A model generated the notes under the pieces. That model ran no database searches. It was not told the DNA's origin and saw only the letters and a list, made by a program, of their open reading frames with translations. A stretch of 64,000 bases of DNA from Phytohabitans sp036906915. Its GTDB lineage: Bacteria > Actinomycetota > Actinomycetes > Mycobacteriales > Micromonosporaceae. The stretch is from contig NZ_JBAKHX010000009.1 in the NCBI RefSeq assembly GCF_036906915.1, positions 91,393-155,392 on the forward strand, read 5' to 3'. Below are positions 52,075-59,843 of the stretch, one piece after another; positions within the stretch are counted from its first letter, which is position 1; each line of letters begins with the position of its first letter. The position numbers were made by a program, and so were the translations under genes.

Positions 52075-52137
52075 ATCATAGCATTTCATTTCGTATCGCC
52101 GCAACATAATGAAACGAAAAGAAATGAAAAGAAATGA
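52075..52137. promoter_or_regulatory. AT-rich promoter/operator with repeated GAAATG/CATTTC
   Basis: CATTTCATTTCG near 52082-52093 and GAAATGAAAAGAAATGAG near 52120-52137 form an imperfect inverted arrangement around the -10/-35 of the leftward operon. It is a likely autoregulatory site, as in KfrA-type loci (inference). Confidence 0.5.
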
Positions 52138-52318
52138 GCCGGCCGAGAATTCGACCGGGCTCATGGTGATGAGGGCAGGTGTCTGTCGGTTCTCAGCTGA
52201 AGTGGCGAGCGCGCAGCGCGATGGCGAACCGGGTGGCGAACGCCCGACGGTGTCTCACCGGAAGTGGCGGATCGCTGCTCCGGCGGCCCGCCAGAGGGGC
52301 GTCGGTGTTGTCCAGGAG

Positions 52319-52741
52319 TCAGTTCACGGGTCGGCTGGCGAGCCGATCCAGCACCGAGGTCAGTGACACCTGGCCGCCCGCCACCCGGGCGAGGGTCCCC
52401 CGGGCGACGAGCTGCGAGATCGTGCCCTTGGTGACGCCGAGCAGCAGCGCGGCCTCGGTCTGGCTGACGCCCTGGTCGTCGAGGGCGTGCGCGATCGCCC
52501 GGCCCAGCTCGGTGGTCCACCAGGTGGGGTCGTCGTCGCCGGGGTGGCCGATCACGTCGAGCAGGTCCGCCGCCGTGCCCTGCTGCTCGCCGGGGGTGTG
52601 CAACTGGGCGGCGATACGCGGGGCGCTCGCCGCGATGCGCTCGCCGAGGACGGCGGTCATGTCGGTGCCGAGCAGGGCGGCCCACGAGATCGCGGCGGCT
52701 TCCAGTGCGACGGTGACGGCCTCGGTCAGATCGTCGCCCAT
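52319..52741 (-). CDS. HTH DNA-binding protein (140 aa)
   Basis: The C-terminal half has GVSQTEAALLLGVTKGTISQLVAR, a classical HTH, followed by a short wing-like end. The N-terminal half is helical. The ATG at 52741 shares its base with the stop of 52741-52998 (TGATG), so they are one operon. Confidence 0.75.
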   Translation of the reverse strand: MGDDLTEAVTVALEAAAISWAALLGTDMTAVLGERIAASAPRIAAQLHTPGEQQGTAADLLDVIGHPGDDDPTWWTTELGRAIAHALDDQGVSQTEAALLLGVTKGTISQLVARGTLARVAGGQVSLTSVLDRLASRPVN

Positions 52742-52998
52742 CAGACGCCCCGGTAGGAGCCGCGCTCGCCGGCCAGGTCGGGGAGCATGTTCTCGCCGGC
52801 GAACTCGCAGACGCCGAGGCGGTCCTCCTCGCCGTCTGCGAGTTCGATGCGAAGAATGCCGCCCTCGTCCCCGTCGAAGTCGGGGTTGCCGGCCGAGCGG
52901 AAGGTGCCCTCGACGTGCTCGATGGCCGCGTCGTCGGTGGCTGCCTCGAACGGCTCGCTCTCGTAGCCGCAGCCCTCGTAGTAGACGTACGTGGCCAT
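52741..52998 (-). CDS. Small hypothetical protein (85 aa)
   Basis: It begins MATYVYYEGCGYESEPFEAA, is acidic, and has a YxGCGYES motif and CEFAGENMLPDLAGERG near the end. No family is recognised. Upstream lies the TGTCATTC cluster 53041-53095. It is first in a two-gene unit with an HTH protein. Confidence 0.6.
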   Translation of the reverse strand: MATYVYYEGCGYESEPFEAATDDAAIEHVEGTFRSAGNPDFDGDEGGILRIELADGEEDRLGVCEFAGENMLPDLAGERGSYRGV

Positions 52999-53035
52999 CT
53001 CGGGCCGCCTCCCTGATTCCGGAGGGGGCTCCGCA

Positions 53036-53095
53036 CCCCTCATGTCATCCAGTGTGAATGACATGGGGGGTGGTGTCAATCGGCCCGAATGACAG
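53036..53095. promoter_or_regulatory. Inverted repeats with TGTCATTC half-sites
   Basis: CATGTCAT (53041-53048) and ATGACATG (53058-53065) form a perfect inverted repeat, extended outward to about 13 bp with one wobble. Further half-sites lie at 53074 (TGTCAAT) and 53088 (GAATGACA). TGTCATTC also occurs in the tandem operators at 28068-28090. Confidence 0.55.
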
Positions 53096-53391
53096 TAGTC
53101 GAACGGACAGAGTGCACGGAAATCCGCCAGATCAGATGGGAAACCGGCCCGGCTCGTCGACGGGCTCGCATGTGGCGAAGGGCGGGTCAGCGCGATGACG
53201 GACCGACAGAACGAACGGGAAGCGACAGTGTCCCCCGCGCTGGGCGCCCGGCGGGGGGGCCGGCCAAGGGGCGCGGAGGAAGGGACGCAACCTCCGCGGG
53301 TGTGGGGGTCTAGGCGCTCTGCTGCCCGTGCCGTTCACCCTAGGCAGGTGCGATTCGGCCGCCTACGGCCGTCTGAGAGCGTAATTGCTGG

Positions 53392-54279
53392 TCAGAGGCT
53401 TGGCGGAGGTGCCTGGTTCGCAGCGTGCTGGGCGCGCGCCTGCCGGAGGAGCCGGTAGGCGGTGTTGAGCGGGACGCCGAGAGCCTCGGCGAGCTGGGTG
53501 CCGGTCAGGTGCCCGCCGGCGGAGGCGATCGCTGCGACGGCGTCGGCCGTGGTCGGTCCACCGCGGCGTGTGCCCCCGCGCGTCGATCCAGGGCGGTCGT
53601 TGATCCAGCTCTGGACGCGTTGCCGTTTCCACTTGCGAATGGTGCCGCCGCGGCCGGGTTCCTCCACATCCGGAAGGGGAAGGTACCCGTCCTGCCCGTG
53701 TTTCCAGGAGGGCTGGCTTTCGGCGACGTACTTCGCCCACGGGCCGGCCTCGACGCCGATGATCTCGCGGAACTGCTTGGCAGTCAGCAACTCCTCTGGA
53801 TCGCCGTCGAGATGTACGTGGTGCACCTTGGCGCGCCGGGCCGCCTCGGCGGGGGCGAGGACCGTATTGCGGAACCGATCGAGATCGTCGAGCGCGTACC
53901 AGTCTTGGCCTGCGGTCCGGGTCGGTAAGGCGTCGGGCCAGCCAGAGCCCTCCGCCTTGCGTTTGGGCGATGCGAGCAGATTCACGGTCTGCAACGAGCG
54001 GCCGAGGTACTCGGCTGCGCCACGGCGGTTGGTGGCACGGCGACCGTCGACTTCGCGGATCTCCATAGCCTCGGTCCCTGCTCGTGTCGCGCTGCCGCCG
54101 GACGTTGTCTCCGCCGTGAACCGCGGCGGGCGGGCACTGCCCGTCGACCATTCCCCCGTGCCGGTCGGCGACTGATGCCGCGTTCCTGGCGTAAGGAGAG
54201 ATCGCGGTCCACTGTACCGATGAGGGTTGTGCCGGCTACGGCCGGCGGCCGCGACTGGGGAACCCGTGTCGGCGTGCAT
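53392..54279 (-). CDS. HTH DNA-binding protein with disordered N-terminus (295 aa)
   Basis: ATG 54279 has a near-perfect GGAGGT site 7 nt upstream, so the low-complexity first 70 residues are kept; ATG 54066 is an internal alternative. HTH-like segments include NRRGAAEYLGRSLQTVNLLA (excisionase-like), AKQFREIIGVEAGPWAKYVA and LTGTQLAEALGVPLNTAYRL. The layout resembles element-encoded multi-HTH regulators such as 12933-13931. Role unknown. Confidence 0.6.
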   Translation of the reverse strand: MHADTGSPVAAAGRSRHNPHRYSGPRSLLTPGTRHQSPTGTGEWSTGSARPPRFTAETTSGGSATRAGTEAMEIREVDGRRATNRRGAAEYLGRSLQTVNLLASPKRKAEGSGWPDALPTRTAGQDWYALDDLDRFRNTVLAPAEAARRAKVHHVHLDGDPEELLTAKQFREIIGVEAGPWAKYVAESQPSWKHGQDGYLPLPDVEEPGRGGTIRKWKRQRVQSWINDRPGSTRGGTRRGGPTTADAVAAIASAGGHLTGTQLAEALGVPLNTAYRLLRQARAQHAANQAPPPSL

Positions 54280-54305
54280 GGGGGTTACCTCCTGGAGGAG
54301 AGCTG

Positions 54306-54322
54306 CCCGGTTCGAGCCCGGG
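54306..54322 (+). other. tRNA T-arm-like 17-mer, no tRNA
   Basis: CCCGG-TTCGAGC-CCGGG forms a perfect TPsiC arm with a consensus T-loop, but no matching acceptor 5' half or CCA end is nearby. It may be chance or an att-like tRNA 3' fragment. Confidence 0.25.
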
Positions 54323-54445
54323 TTCGGAGCGTTGGCTTGCGCCCGGAGGGGGGCGGGGGGCGGGAGCGCGCAGGTGATCCCCGCTCCCCCCGTTCCTTAC
54401 GAGGCGGCGCGGCGACGTGCTGCCACGCGTCCTTGAACCTGGGTC

Positions 54446-54481
54446 CGCCGGCCGATTCCGTGGAATCCGCGCCGGCCGGCG
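54446..54481 (-). terminator. Hairpin after the 54495-55271 gene
   Basis: CGCCGGCC (54446-54453) pairs with GGCCGGCG (54474-54481), with an inner GATTCC/GGAATC stem. It starts 14 bp past the stop of the leftward gene. Confidence 0.55.
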
Positions 54482-54494
54482 ACGGTACACCGGG

Positions 54495-55271
54495 TCAGTC
54501 GCCGGCGGGGTCGGGCAGGACCTGCCACCGCTGGCTCTTCGTCCACGCCTGCCAGACGCCGTTGCTGTGCGGCGTGCGCGGGTAGACGATGCGGGCCGCT
54601 GCGAGCAGGGCCTCGTCGGTGTCGTCCGGAGTGGACGGCAGCGAGTGGTGCTCATCGCCCCAGGCGCAGTGGTAGCGGGCCAGTCCAATGCCGCGTCGGG
54701 TGGCCGCTTTGACCAGCGTCTGGCCGAACCACTCCTCAACGAGACGGTCGAGCACGTGCGCGGTGGTCGGGGTGGTGCCGTCCTCCAGCACGCTCTGGTC
54801 GGCGAAGCGGTCCACCTGGGCGACAGTGACGGGGCTGCCCGGGTTGGGTCGGTACTCGGCGTAGCCGACGCAGAGGTCGTACTCGATGGTGCCGACCGGC
54901 TGACCGTCCAACGCCAGCACTGCCGTGTACTGGAGCTCGCCGCCGCGGCGGGACACCACGCGCAGCGGGGTGAACGGCACCATCAGGTTGGTGTGCGGCA
55001 GGGTCAGCTCGTCGGCGTGCTCGCAGCGGATGCATGGCAGGTCGGCGTGCGGGCGGCGGCAGGGCCGGGTGGGCAGCGCCTCGGCGGTGCGGGCCACGAA
55101 CACCAGCCCGTCGACCTGGTACGCGAACTGGGTGTTGCCGGTGGGCAGCAGCAGGTCGGCCACTTCGGTGCCGTCGGGCAGCTCGCGCAGCGCGGTGACG
55201 GCCGCCTTCGCGGCGCCCGCCCAAGCGCGCCGGACGGTGTCGCCGACGCGGATGCCTTCCAGGGCGTCCAT
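54495..55271 (-). CDS. Hypothetical protein with Cys/His motif (258 aa)
   Basis: RPCRRPHADLPCIRCEHADE could bind zinc; TLPHTNLMVPFTPLRVVSRR and LCVGYAEYRPNPGS follow. No known family. The ATG at 55271 has GGGGGA 6 nt upstream, while an ATG at 55277 is too close to it. It follows the 64-residue gene by 2 bp and ends at a hairpin. Confidence 0.6.
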   Translation of the reverse strand: MDALEGIRVGDTVRRAWAGAAKAAVTALRELPDGTEVADLLLPTGNTQFAYQVDGLVFVARTAEALPTRPCRRPHADLPCIRCEHADELTLPHTNLMVPFTPLRVVSRRGGELQYTAVLALDGQPVGTIEYDLCVGYAEYRPNPGSPVTVAQVDRFADQSVLEDGTTPTTAHVLDRLVEEWFGQTLVKAATRRGIGLARYHCAWGDEHHSLPSTPDDTDEALLAAARIVYPRTPHSNGVWQAWTKSQRWQVLPDPAGD

Positions 55272-55273
55272 GA

Positions 55274-55468
55274 TCATTCCCCCTGTCCGGCGTGGTACTC
55301 GGCCAGGGTGTGCAGCGTGGCGTCCGGGTACTGCGCGCGGACCTGCTCGGCGGTGTCCAGGGTGGCCAGGAGCCTTGATTGGCGAGGGTCGCTCTGGTCG
55401 TAGACCTCCCACGCGTCCACGCCGCCGGGCGAGCAGGAGTATTCGATCTCATAGGCTTCGATCTTCAC
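55274..55468 (-). CDS. Small hypothetical protein (64 aa)
   Basis: KIEAYEIEYSCSPGGVDAWE and VRAQYPDATLHTLAEYHAGQ are consistent with a small alpha/beta protein. GTG 55468 or GTG 55474 is the start, after GAAAGAG. It lies directly upstream of 54495-55271 in the same operon. Confidence 0.55.
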   Translation of the reverse strand: MKIEAYEIEYSCSPGGVDAWEVYDQSDPRQSRLLATLDTAEQVRAQYPDATLHTLAEYHAGQGE

Positions 55469-55593
55469 GATCACGCTCTTTCGCTGAGGTTGTTGGTGTC
55501 CGGGTTCCGGTCGGTGTAGCCGCACCGTCCGAGTGGTTCAGGGCGTTGGGTGTGGCCGGCCCAGCCGGCCACACCCACGGGGAGGGAGGCAGG

Positions 55594-55974
55594 TCAGTGC
55601 GTGGCCGGGTGCCCGGAACGCTCGATCCGCGTCCTGCTCCACCGGCCGTAGCGGGCGTCCGTGGCACTCACCGCGTCGACCTGTGCGCAAAGCTCGGCCA
55701 TGACCGCCTGGTACTCGGGGTCACGGTGGTAGGCGTCTTCGTCGTTCTCCTGCCGCCGGTCGAACTCGGCCACGTTCTGCGGGTAGGCCCAGTCGATGCT
55801 GTTTTGTCCGGCGCCGTTGTCGGGGGCGAACCACAGGTACCCGTCAGGGCCTTGGAAGTGGGCCATCCCGTACAACACGGCGTACGCGTCCGGGACCGGG
55901 AAGGCGTCGCTGAACTGGAAGCCCTCGTAGTCGAAGCCGTCCTGCATGCCGTACGTGGTCGCGGTGCGGGTCAT
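55594..55974 (-). CDS. Hypothetical acidic protein (126 aa)
   Basis: An aromatic-rich N-terminal half (GFDYEGFQFSDAFPVPDAYA, GYLWFAPDN) is followed by charged helices. The start is ATG 55974 with AGGA upstream. Unknown family, part of the leftward small-gene series. Confidence 0.55.
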   Translation of the reverse strand: MTRTATTYGMQDGFDYEGFQFSDAFPVPDAYAVLYGMAHFQGPDGYLWFAPDNGAGQNSIDWAYPQNVAEFDRRQENDEDAYHRDPEYQAVMAELCAQVDAVSATDARYGRWSRTRIERSGHPATH

Positions 55975-56021
55975 GCTGTGTCCTCTCAGATTGGGCTGGT
56001 CAGAGCTCGGTGGGTGGGGTG

Positions 56022-56921
56022 TCACGAGCGGGTGGCGGGACAGTCGGCTGCGTTGTGCGGGCCGCTGCTGGCACCGCAGGGGCGGGTGGCCAGGGCGGCG
56101 TCGCGGGCGGCGATGGTGATGGCCGGGTCGTGCGCCACGGGGATGCGGGCGCGGTCCTCGCCGGGCCCGCAGCGGCCGGTCTCGTCGTACTCGCCGTCGC
56201 GCCACGGCTCGGCGTGGTCGAGCAGCGCCCGGTACAGGTAGATGAGGTGGCCGCAGTGCTGGCAGGTGGCGACCTGGGTGGCCGAGTTGTCGGCGAGGCA
56301 GTCGTGGGTGCCGTCGGCCAGCTCGATCACCCTGGCCGGGTTGCCGTTGAGCATCGCCAGGTACTGGTCGGTGTCGCTCGCGCACAGCGCCTTGGTCTGC
56401 TGCCCGCCGGAGCGCGGCCACCACAGCACGATGTTGGTCGCGGGTTGGTGGCAGTGCAGCCCAGCGCATGCGGTGACGACCGCTGCGAGGTCCGGCGCTG
56501 GGCTGGTCGTGGGGCGGGCCAGGTGTTCCAGGTCGACCAGGCGGTAGCCGGTGCCGTGGGCGCCGGATGGGAACCGCACGGCGGCGGTGGCGTAGCCGTT
56601 GTCGTCCTCGTGGATGGCGGTGACGGTGGGGGTTTCGCCCGTGGCCCGGTAGCGGACGCGGTCGCCGACGCGGATCGGGGTGGTGTAGGCGTCGGAGGTC
56701 AGGATGACGGTCCGGGTCGGCAAGCCGCTGCGGAACGCGCCGCGCTGGGTGAGCAGGAACCCGGTGACCTCGACTGTGCCGTCGAGCGGGTCTGGCCGAA
56801 TGGAGCTGACCTCTATGTAGAGGCCGGTCTTGAGTGGCTGGAGCGTGTGGGCGCTGCGGGCCTTGCCGGGCAGGACCTGGATCCGGTCGCCGTGGCGAAG
56901 GTCTATGTCGGTGCTGGTCAA
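56022..56921 (-). CDS. Hypothetical protein with Cys motifs (299 aa)
   Basis: The N-terminal part has beta-rich segments (RHGDRIQVLPGKA, IRVGDRVRYRATGETPTVTA). The second half has CQHCGHLIYLYRALLDHAEP and CGASSGPHNAADC, probably metal-binding. TTG 56921 is chosen because AAAGGA lies 8 nt upstream. It lies 47 bp before 55974 in the leftward series. Function unknown. Confidence 0.6.
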   Translation of the reverse strand: MTSTDIDLRHGDRIQVLPGKARSAHTLQPLKTGLYIEVSSIRPDPLDGTVEVTGFLLTQRGAFRSGLPTRTVILTSDAYTTPIRVGDRVRYRATGETPTVTAIHEDDNGYATAAVRFPSGAHGTGYRLVDLEHLARPTTSPAPDLAAVVTACAGLHCHQPATNIVLWWPRSGGQQTKALCASDTDQYLAMLNGNPARVIELADGTHDCLADNSATQVATCQHCGHLIYLYRALLDHAEPWRDGEYDETGRCGPGEDRARIPVAHDPAITIAARDAALATRPCGASSGPHNAADCPATRS

Positions 56922-57228
56922 GGTCGTGGTCCTTTCGACGTGGTCTTTGGCCGGGTGGCTGTGCGGCGGCCGGCCCGGGACAAGCACGCGGGCCCGACCG
57001 TGCCTGCGGACCAGCCGTTTCGGTACCTGTGGTGTTGTGCCGGCAGTGGGCGGAGCTGGTGCCGTGCAGCTTGGGTCGTGGGGTTGGCCTGCCCGGTGGT
57101 CCCGGCGGCGCAACGCGGGCGCGGCAGCCCGCGGGCCGGGTGCTCGATGCACTCGGAACGCGGACTCCGCGCGGCGGGCGGTGACGATCGCGACTGACCC
57201 GGTGCACGTGTTCGCGCTGGGTTGCGTG

Positions 57229-57331
57229 CCCGCCGAGCCTCAGGGTGGGGATGCTCGGCGGGTCGCGTCTCCGCTTTCGGCGGCCTGCTGGGGCAGTCTG
57301 CCCGCGCGGGGTTTGCCCCCCACGCGGGCAG
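57229..57331 (-). terminator. Two consecutive hairpins after the 57344 gene
   Basis: CTGCCCGCG (57298-57306) pairs with CGCGGGCAG (57323-57331), and CCCGCCGAGC (57229-57238) with GCTCGGCGGG (57253-57262). They separate the 57344-57886 gene from 56022-56921. Confidence 0.55.
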
Positions 57332-57343
57332 GATGCCGGGGTG

Positions 57344-57886
57344 TCAGCTGACCGGCAGGCGCCCAGGCCGGTGCACGCGGTTGGCGGCGGGTACGGGGGC
57401 GACGCCGATGGCCCTGTCGGGTCGGACCGGAACGGCGGCGACGGCGAGGTGCTGTTCGACGGTGCGGCGGGCCGACTCCATGTAGGTCAGTGCGCGGCTG
57501 CTCAGTTGCTCGCCGTCGCCGTTGTAGGGCATCCAGAGGTAGACCGTCTGGCCGAGTTCGTTGCGGGTGTTCTCGCGCTGGACGTAGCCGGCGATGTCTT
57601 GTCCGGCGTGGAGCACCCATCCGGCCCAGTCGTTGGGCCCGACGATCCAGCGCCATGCGGCCGGCATGCCCGTGGCGGGGGCGGCGAGGCGGCAGGCGGC
57701 CGCGCTTGGCGTGACGGTCCGCGACGCGGATTGGCCGAGGTCGACGATGTACCCGTGCGTGCCGGTGGTGCTGTCGTGCCAGTGGTCCAGCACGGTTCCG
57801 GTGCCGGCGGCGACCGCCGCTGCTCCCCAGGCACGGGCAACCTCGTGGTCCGGCCAGGTGATGTGGTCACCGATCTCGATGCGCAT
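57344..57886 (-). CDS. Hypothetical protein (180 aa)
   Basis: It begins MRIEIGDHITWPDHEVARAW, includes VLDHWHDSTTGTHGYIVDLG and WVLHAGQDIAGYVQREN, and ends basic. No motif is recognised. GGAAGGA lies upstream of ATG 57886. Its 5' leader contains the 64-bp element (57912-57975) shared with the gene at 59041-59292. Confidence 0.6.
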   Translation of the reverse strand: MRIEIGDHITWPDHEVARAWGAAAVAAGTGTVLDHWHDSTTGTHGYIVDLGQSASRTVTPSAAACRLAAPATGMPAAWRWIVGPNDWAGWVLHAGQDIAGYVQRENTRNELGQTVYLWMPYNGDGEQLSSRALTYMESARRTVEQHLAVAAVPVRPDRAIGVAPVPAANRVHRPGRLPVS

Positions 57887-57911
57887 GAGAGGAGGTTCCT
57901 TCCGTTCCGGT

Positions 57912-57975
57912 GGGTTCCTGTGGGCGTGGGGTGGGTTGCCGTCCCTCCGTCACGCTTGTTTTAATGATACAGTAG
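57912..57975 (-). repeat. Duplicated promoter/leader element, copy 1
   Basis: It aligns with 59327-59389. Shared blocks are GGGTTCCTGTG, GGGTTGCCGTCCCTCC and TAATGATACAGTAG (given on the plus strand). On the coding strand the last block gives TATCAT, a possible -10. Confidence 0.75.
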
Positions 57976-58052
57976 ATCTGGTTCTGATGGTGCCCTCGCA
58001 CGTGTGTCGGCGGTCACATATGCACCGGCCGTCGCAGCGGCGTGCGGGGCGC

Positions 58053-58970
58053 CTACGGGCCGACGGAGGTGATGACGATGGCGGTGGCGTTGTCCCGGCC
58101 GGCGTTGCCGGCGTCTTCGGCGAGCCGGGCGGCGGCCTCGGCGGGATCGGTGCTAGTGAGGATCTGGATGATCTGGGCCTCGGTGAGAGTGTTGTAGATG
58201 CCGTCGGTGCACAGCAGCAGCCGGTCGACGTCGCCCACGACACGGAAGCTGTCGATGCGTCCTGATCGGACAGTCGAGGTGACGCAGTGGTGTCCGGGGT
58301 GGTCGGGGCCGATCGGCAGCCAGCTGATGTTCAGGGCTCGCAGCTGCTCGGCCTCGGTGTGGTCCGTGGTGAGCTGGGCGAGCGTGCCGGAGTTGAGGGC
58401 GTAGGCCCGGGCGTCGCCGCACCAGGCGATGTCGAGGCCGCCGCCGAGGTGTTCTGGCATCGCGGTGGCCACCACGGCGACTGCTGTTCCGGCCTGGCCG
58501 GGCGGGGCGTGGCCGTACTGCTCGTGCCACGCCTGGCGGGCGGTGTGTAGCGCGCCCGTGGCGCTGACGCGTGGGGCGGCGGCGGCCGCCGTCCATGCGG
58601 TGAGGTAGGCGGCGTCGGCGGCGTCCCAGTCGTCGCCTACGCCGTCTGCGACGGCCCATCCTCGGCCTCCGTCGGGGTGTTCGACGATGGCGGCGGCGTC
58701 GGCGTTGACCCGTCTGCGTCCTTGGTGGGTGGCGGCCGCCGCGCGGTGCCCGGTCCCGGTGCGGGTGCGGGTGCCCCCGGCGTGCTGGCAGGTGGGGCAC
58801 TGGTGCGGGTTGGCGGCTCCTTCGACGAGGCAGAACCCCTCGAAGCCGCAGGAGAGGCAGTTGGTGAGCGTGCCGTACTGGTCGTGCCAGGTGGTACTCG
58901 GGAAGCGTAGGTCGAGCTGGGCGGTGACGGTGGTCGGTTCGGGCTGCTGGTCGCTGCTGGCGCCGGGCAT
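58053..58970 (-). CDS. PP2C-type Ser/Thr phosphatase with N-terminal zinc ribbon (305 aa)
   Basis: N-terminal CLSCGF...CPTCQH (about residues 38-62) is a zinc-ribbon-like module. A complete PP2C (PPM) domain follows: HQGRRRVNADAAAI, AVADGVGDDWDAAD (metal Asp-Gly), LDIAWCGDARAYAL, LLLCTDGIYNTL and GRDNATAIVI (C-terminal metal Asp). It needs Mn or Mg and dephosphorylates Ser/Thr proteins. No partner kinase is in the window. The ATG is at 58970. Confidence 0.88.
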   Translation of the reverse strand: MPGASSDQQPEPTTVTAQLDLRFPSTTWHDQYGTLTNCLSCGFEGFCLVEGAANPHQCPTCQHAGGTRTRTGTGHRAAAATHQGRRRVNADAAAIVEHPDGGRGWAVADGVGDDWDAADAAYLTAWTAAAAAPRVSATGALHTARQAWHEQYGHAPPGQAGTAVAVVATAMPEHLGGGLDIAWCGDARAYALNSGTLAQLTTDHTEAEQLRALNISWLPIGPDHPGHHCVTSTVRSGRIDSFRVVGDVDRLLLCTDGIYNTLTEAQIIQILTSTDPAEAAARLAEDAGNAGRDNATAIVITSVGP

Positions 58971-59040
58971 TGGCCGGTCCCTTCTGGACGTTGGTGGCGC
59001 GTGCGTTGGTGATGTGCGGGAACGCGTGGTGCGTGCCGCC

Positions 59041-59292
59041 TTACGTGCAGTCGAGCCCGCATCCGGTGCAGATCAGGACCTGGCCGTCGCCGATCCACTG
59101 GGTGGGGTACTCCCCCACGCATTCCTCCGGGCGTGTGGCGGGCCAGTCGCCGTCGACCACGAGTCGCCCGGGGTAGACGGGCTCCGCGAGTTTTCCGTGG
59201 TACGTAACGGGTTGGGGCCGGTACGCGATGCCAGGGGCGGACGGCGGCTGGTACGGCCCGGCGTAGTCCAGATCGATCCGTACGGCATCCAT
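59041..59292 (-). CDS. Small hypothetical protein with C-terminal CTGCGLDC (83 aa)
   Basis: The C-terminus ECVGEYPTQWIGDGQVLICTGCG suggests a small zinc-binding or rubredoxin-like knuckle (Cys-x2-Cys). ATG 59292 has GGGAAG upstream. Its leader carries the second copy of the 63-bp element. Confidence 0.6.
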   Translation of the reverse strand: MDAVRIDLDYAGPYQPPSAPGIAYRPQPVTYHGKLAEPVYPGRLVVDGDWPATRPEECVGEYPTQWIGDGQVLICTGCGLDCT

Positions 59293-59326
59293 GTGGATGT
59301 CTTCCCTTCCGAGAGGGGCGTTTGAG

Positions 59327-59389
59327 GGGTTCCTGTGCGACGGGGCGGGTTGCCGTCCCTCCTCATCGTTACTTCTAATGATACAGTAG
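59327..59389 (-). repeat. Duplicated promoter/leader element, copy 2
   Basis: It aligns with 57912-57975 over its whole length, with the largest differences in the 14 nt before TAATGATACAGTAG. Confidence 0.75.
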
Positions 59390-59392
59390 TTA

Positions 59393-59843
59393 GGTAGGTT
59401 CAGGGAAGGCTTCTCCTGTGACGTGGGCCACTGTGGACGGTGTCCGTTTGGCCCCGCCACTACGTGGTGGCGTCAGCTGCAGGCCCCCCGTTGTGGGTGG
59501 TCTTCCCGTTCGCGCGGGCTTGTCCCTACCGGGGCGTTCCTTGGGCGTCAAGGCTCGGCGTAGCCGACCGCGTAGCGGCTTGGCCTTGACGCCCAAGGAA
59601 CGCCCCGGTGCCCTTCGGGCGCGCGAACGGGAAGACCACCTGGTGCCGTGAGTTCGTCCCGCGTCTCGTGGCCGGCGTGCACGCCGGCGTTGTCGGCCTT
59701 CCCGGCGCGCCGCGGGTCTGGGCCGCGCAGGCCCAGCCGGGAGGGTGCGGGAACCGGGAAGGTTCCCGCGTCCGGGCGCGGTGGCCCTCCGGGGACGGGC
59801 GCGGCCGCGGACCCCCTCACTCCCCCGTCGGCCTGGCGAACGG
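59393..59843. other. Highly structured noncoding region next to the replication gene
   Basis: About 450 bp without a credible gene. It contains the nested inverted repeats 59497-59639, an 18-bp perfect palindrome (GCCGGCGTGCACGCCGGC, near 59671-59690) and further GC-rich dyads up to about 59820. It lies just past the 3' end of the primase-like gene. It could be a replication origin or a set of strong terminators. Confidence 0.6.
59497..59639. repeat. Nested perfect inverted repeats (20-bp and 26-bp arms)
   Basis: Outer arms 59497-59516 and 59620-59639 (GTGGTCTTCCCG...CGCG) are exact complements. Inner arms 59529-59554 and 59583-59608 (CCGGGGCGTTCC...AAGGC) are exact complements. The 28-nt apex can form two mini-hairpins with GTA loops (TCGGC-GTA-GCCGA and CCGC-GTA-GCGG). 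Confidence 0.9.
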
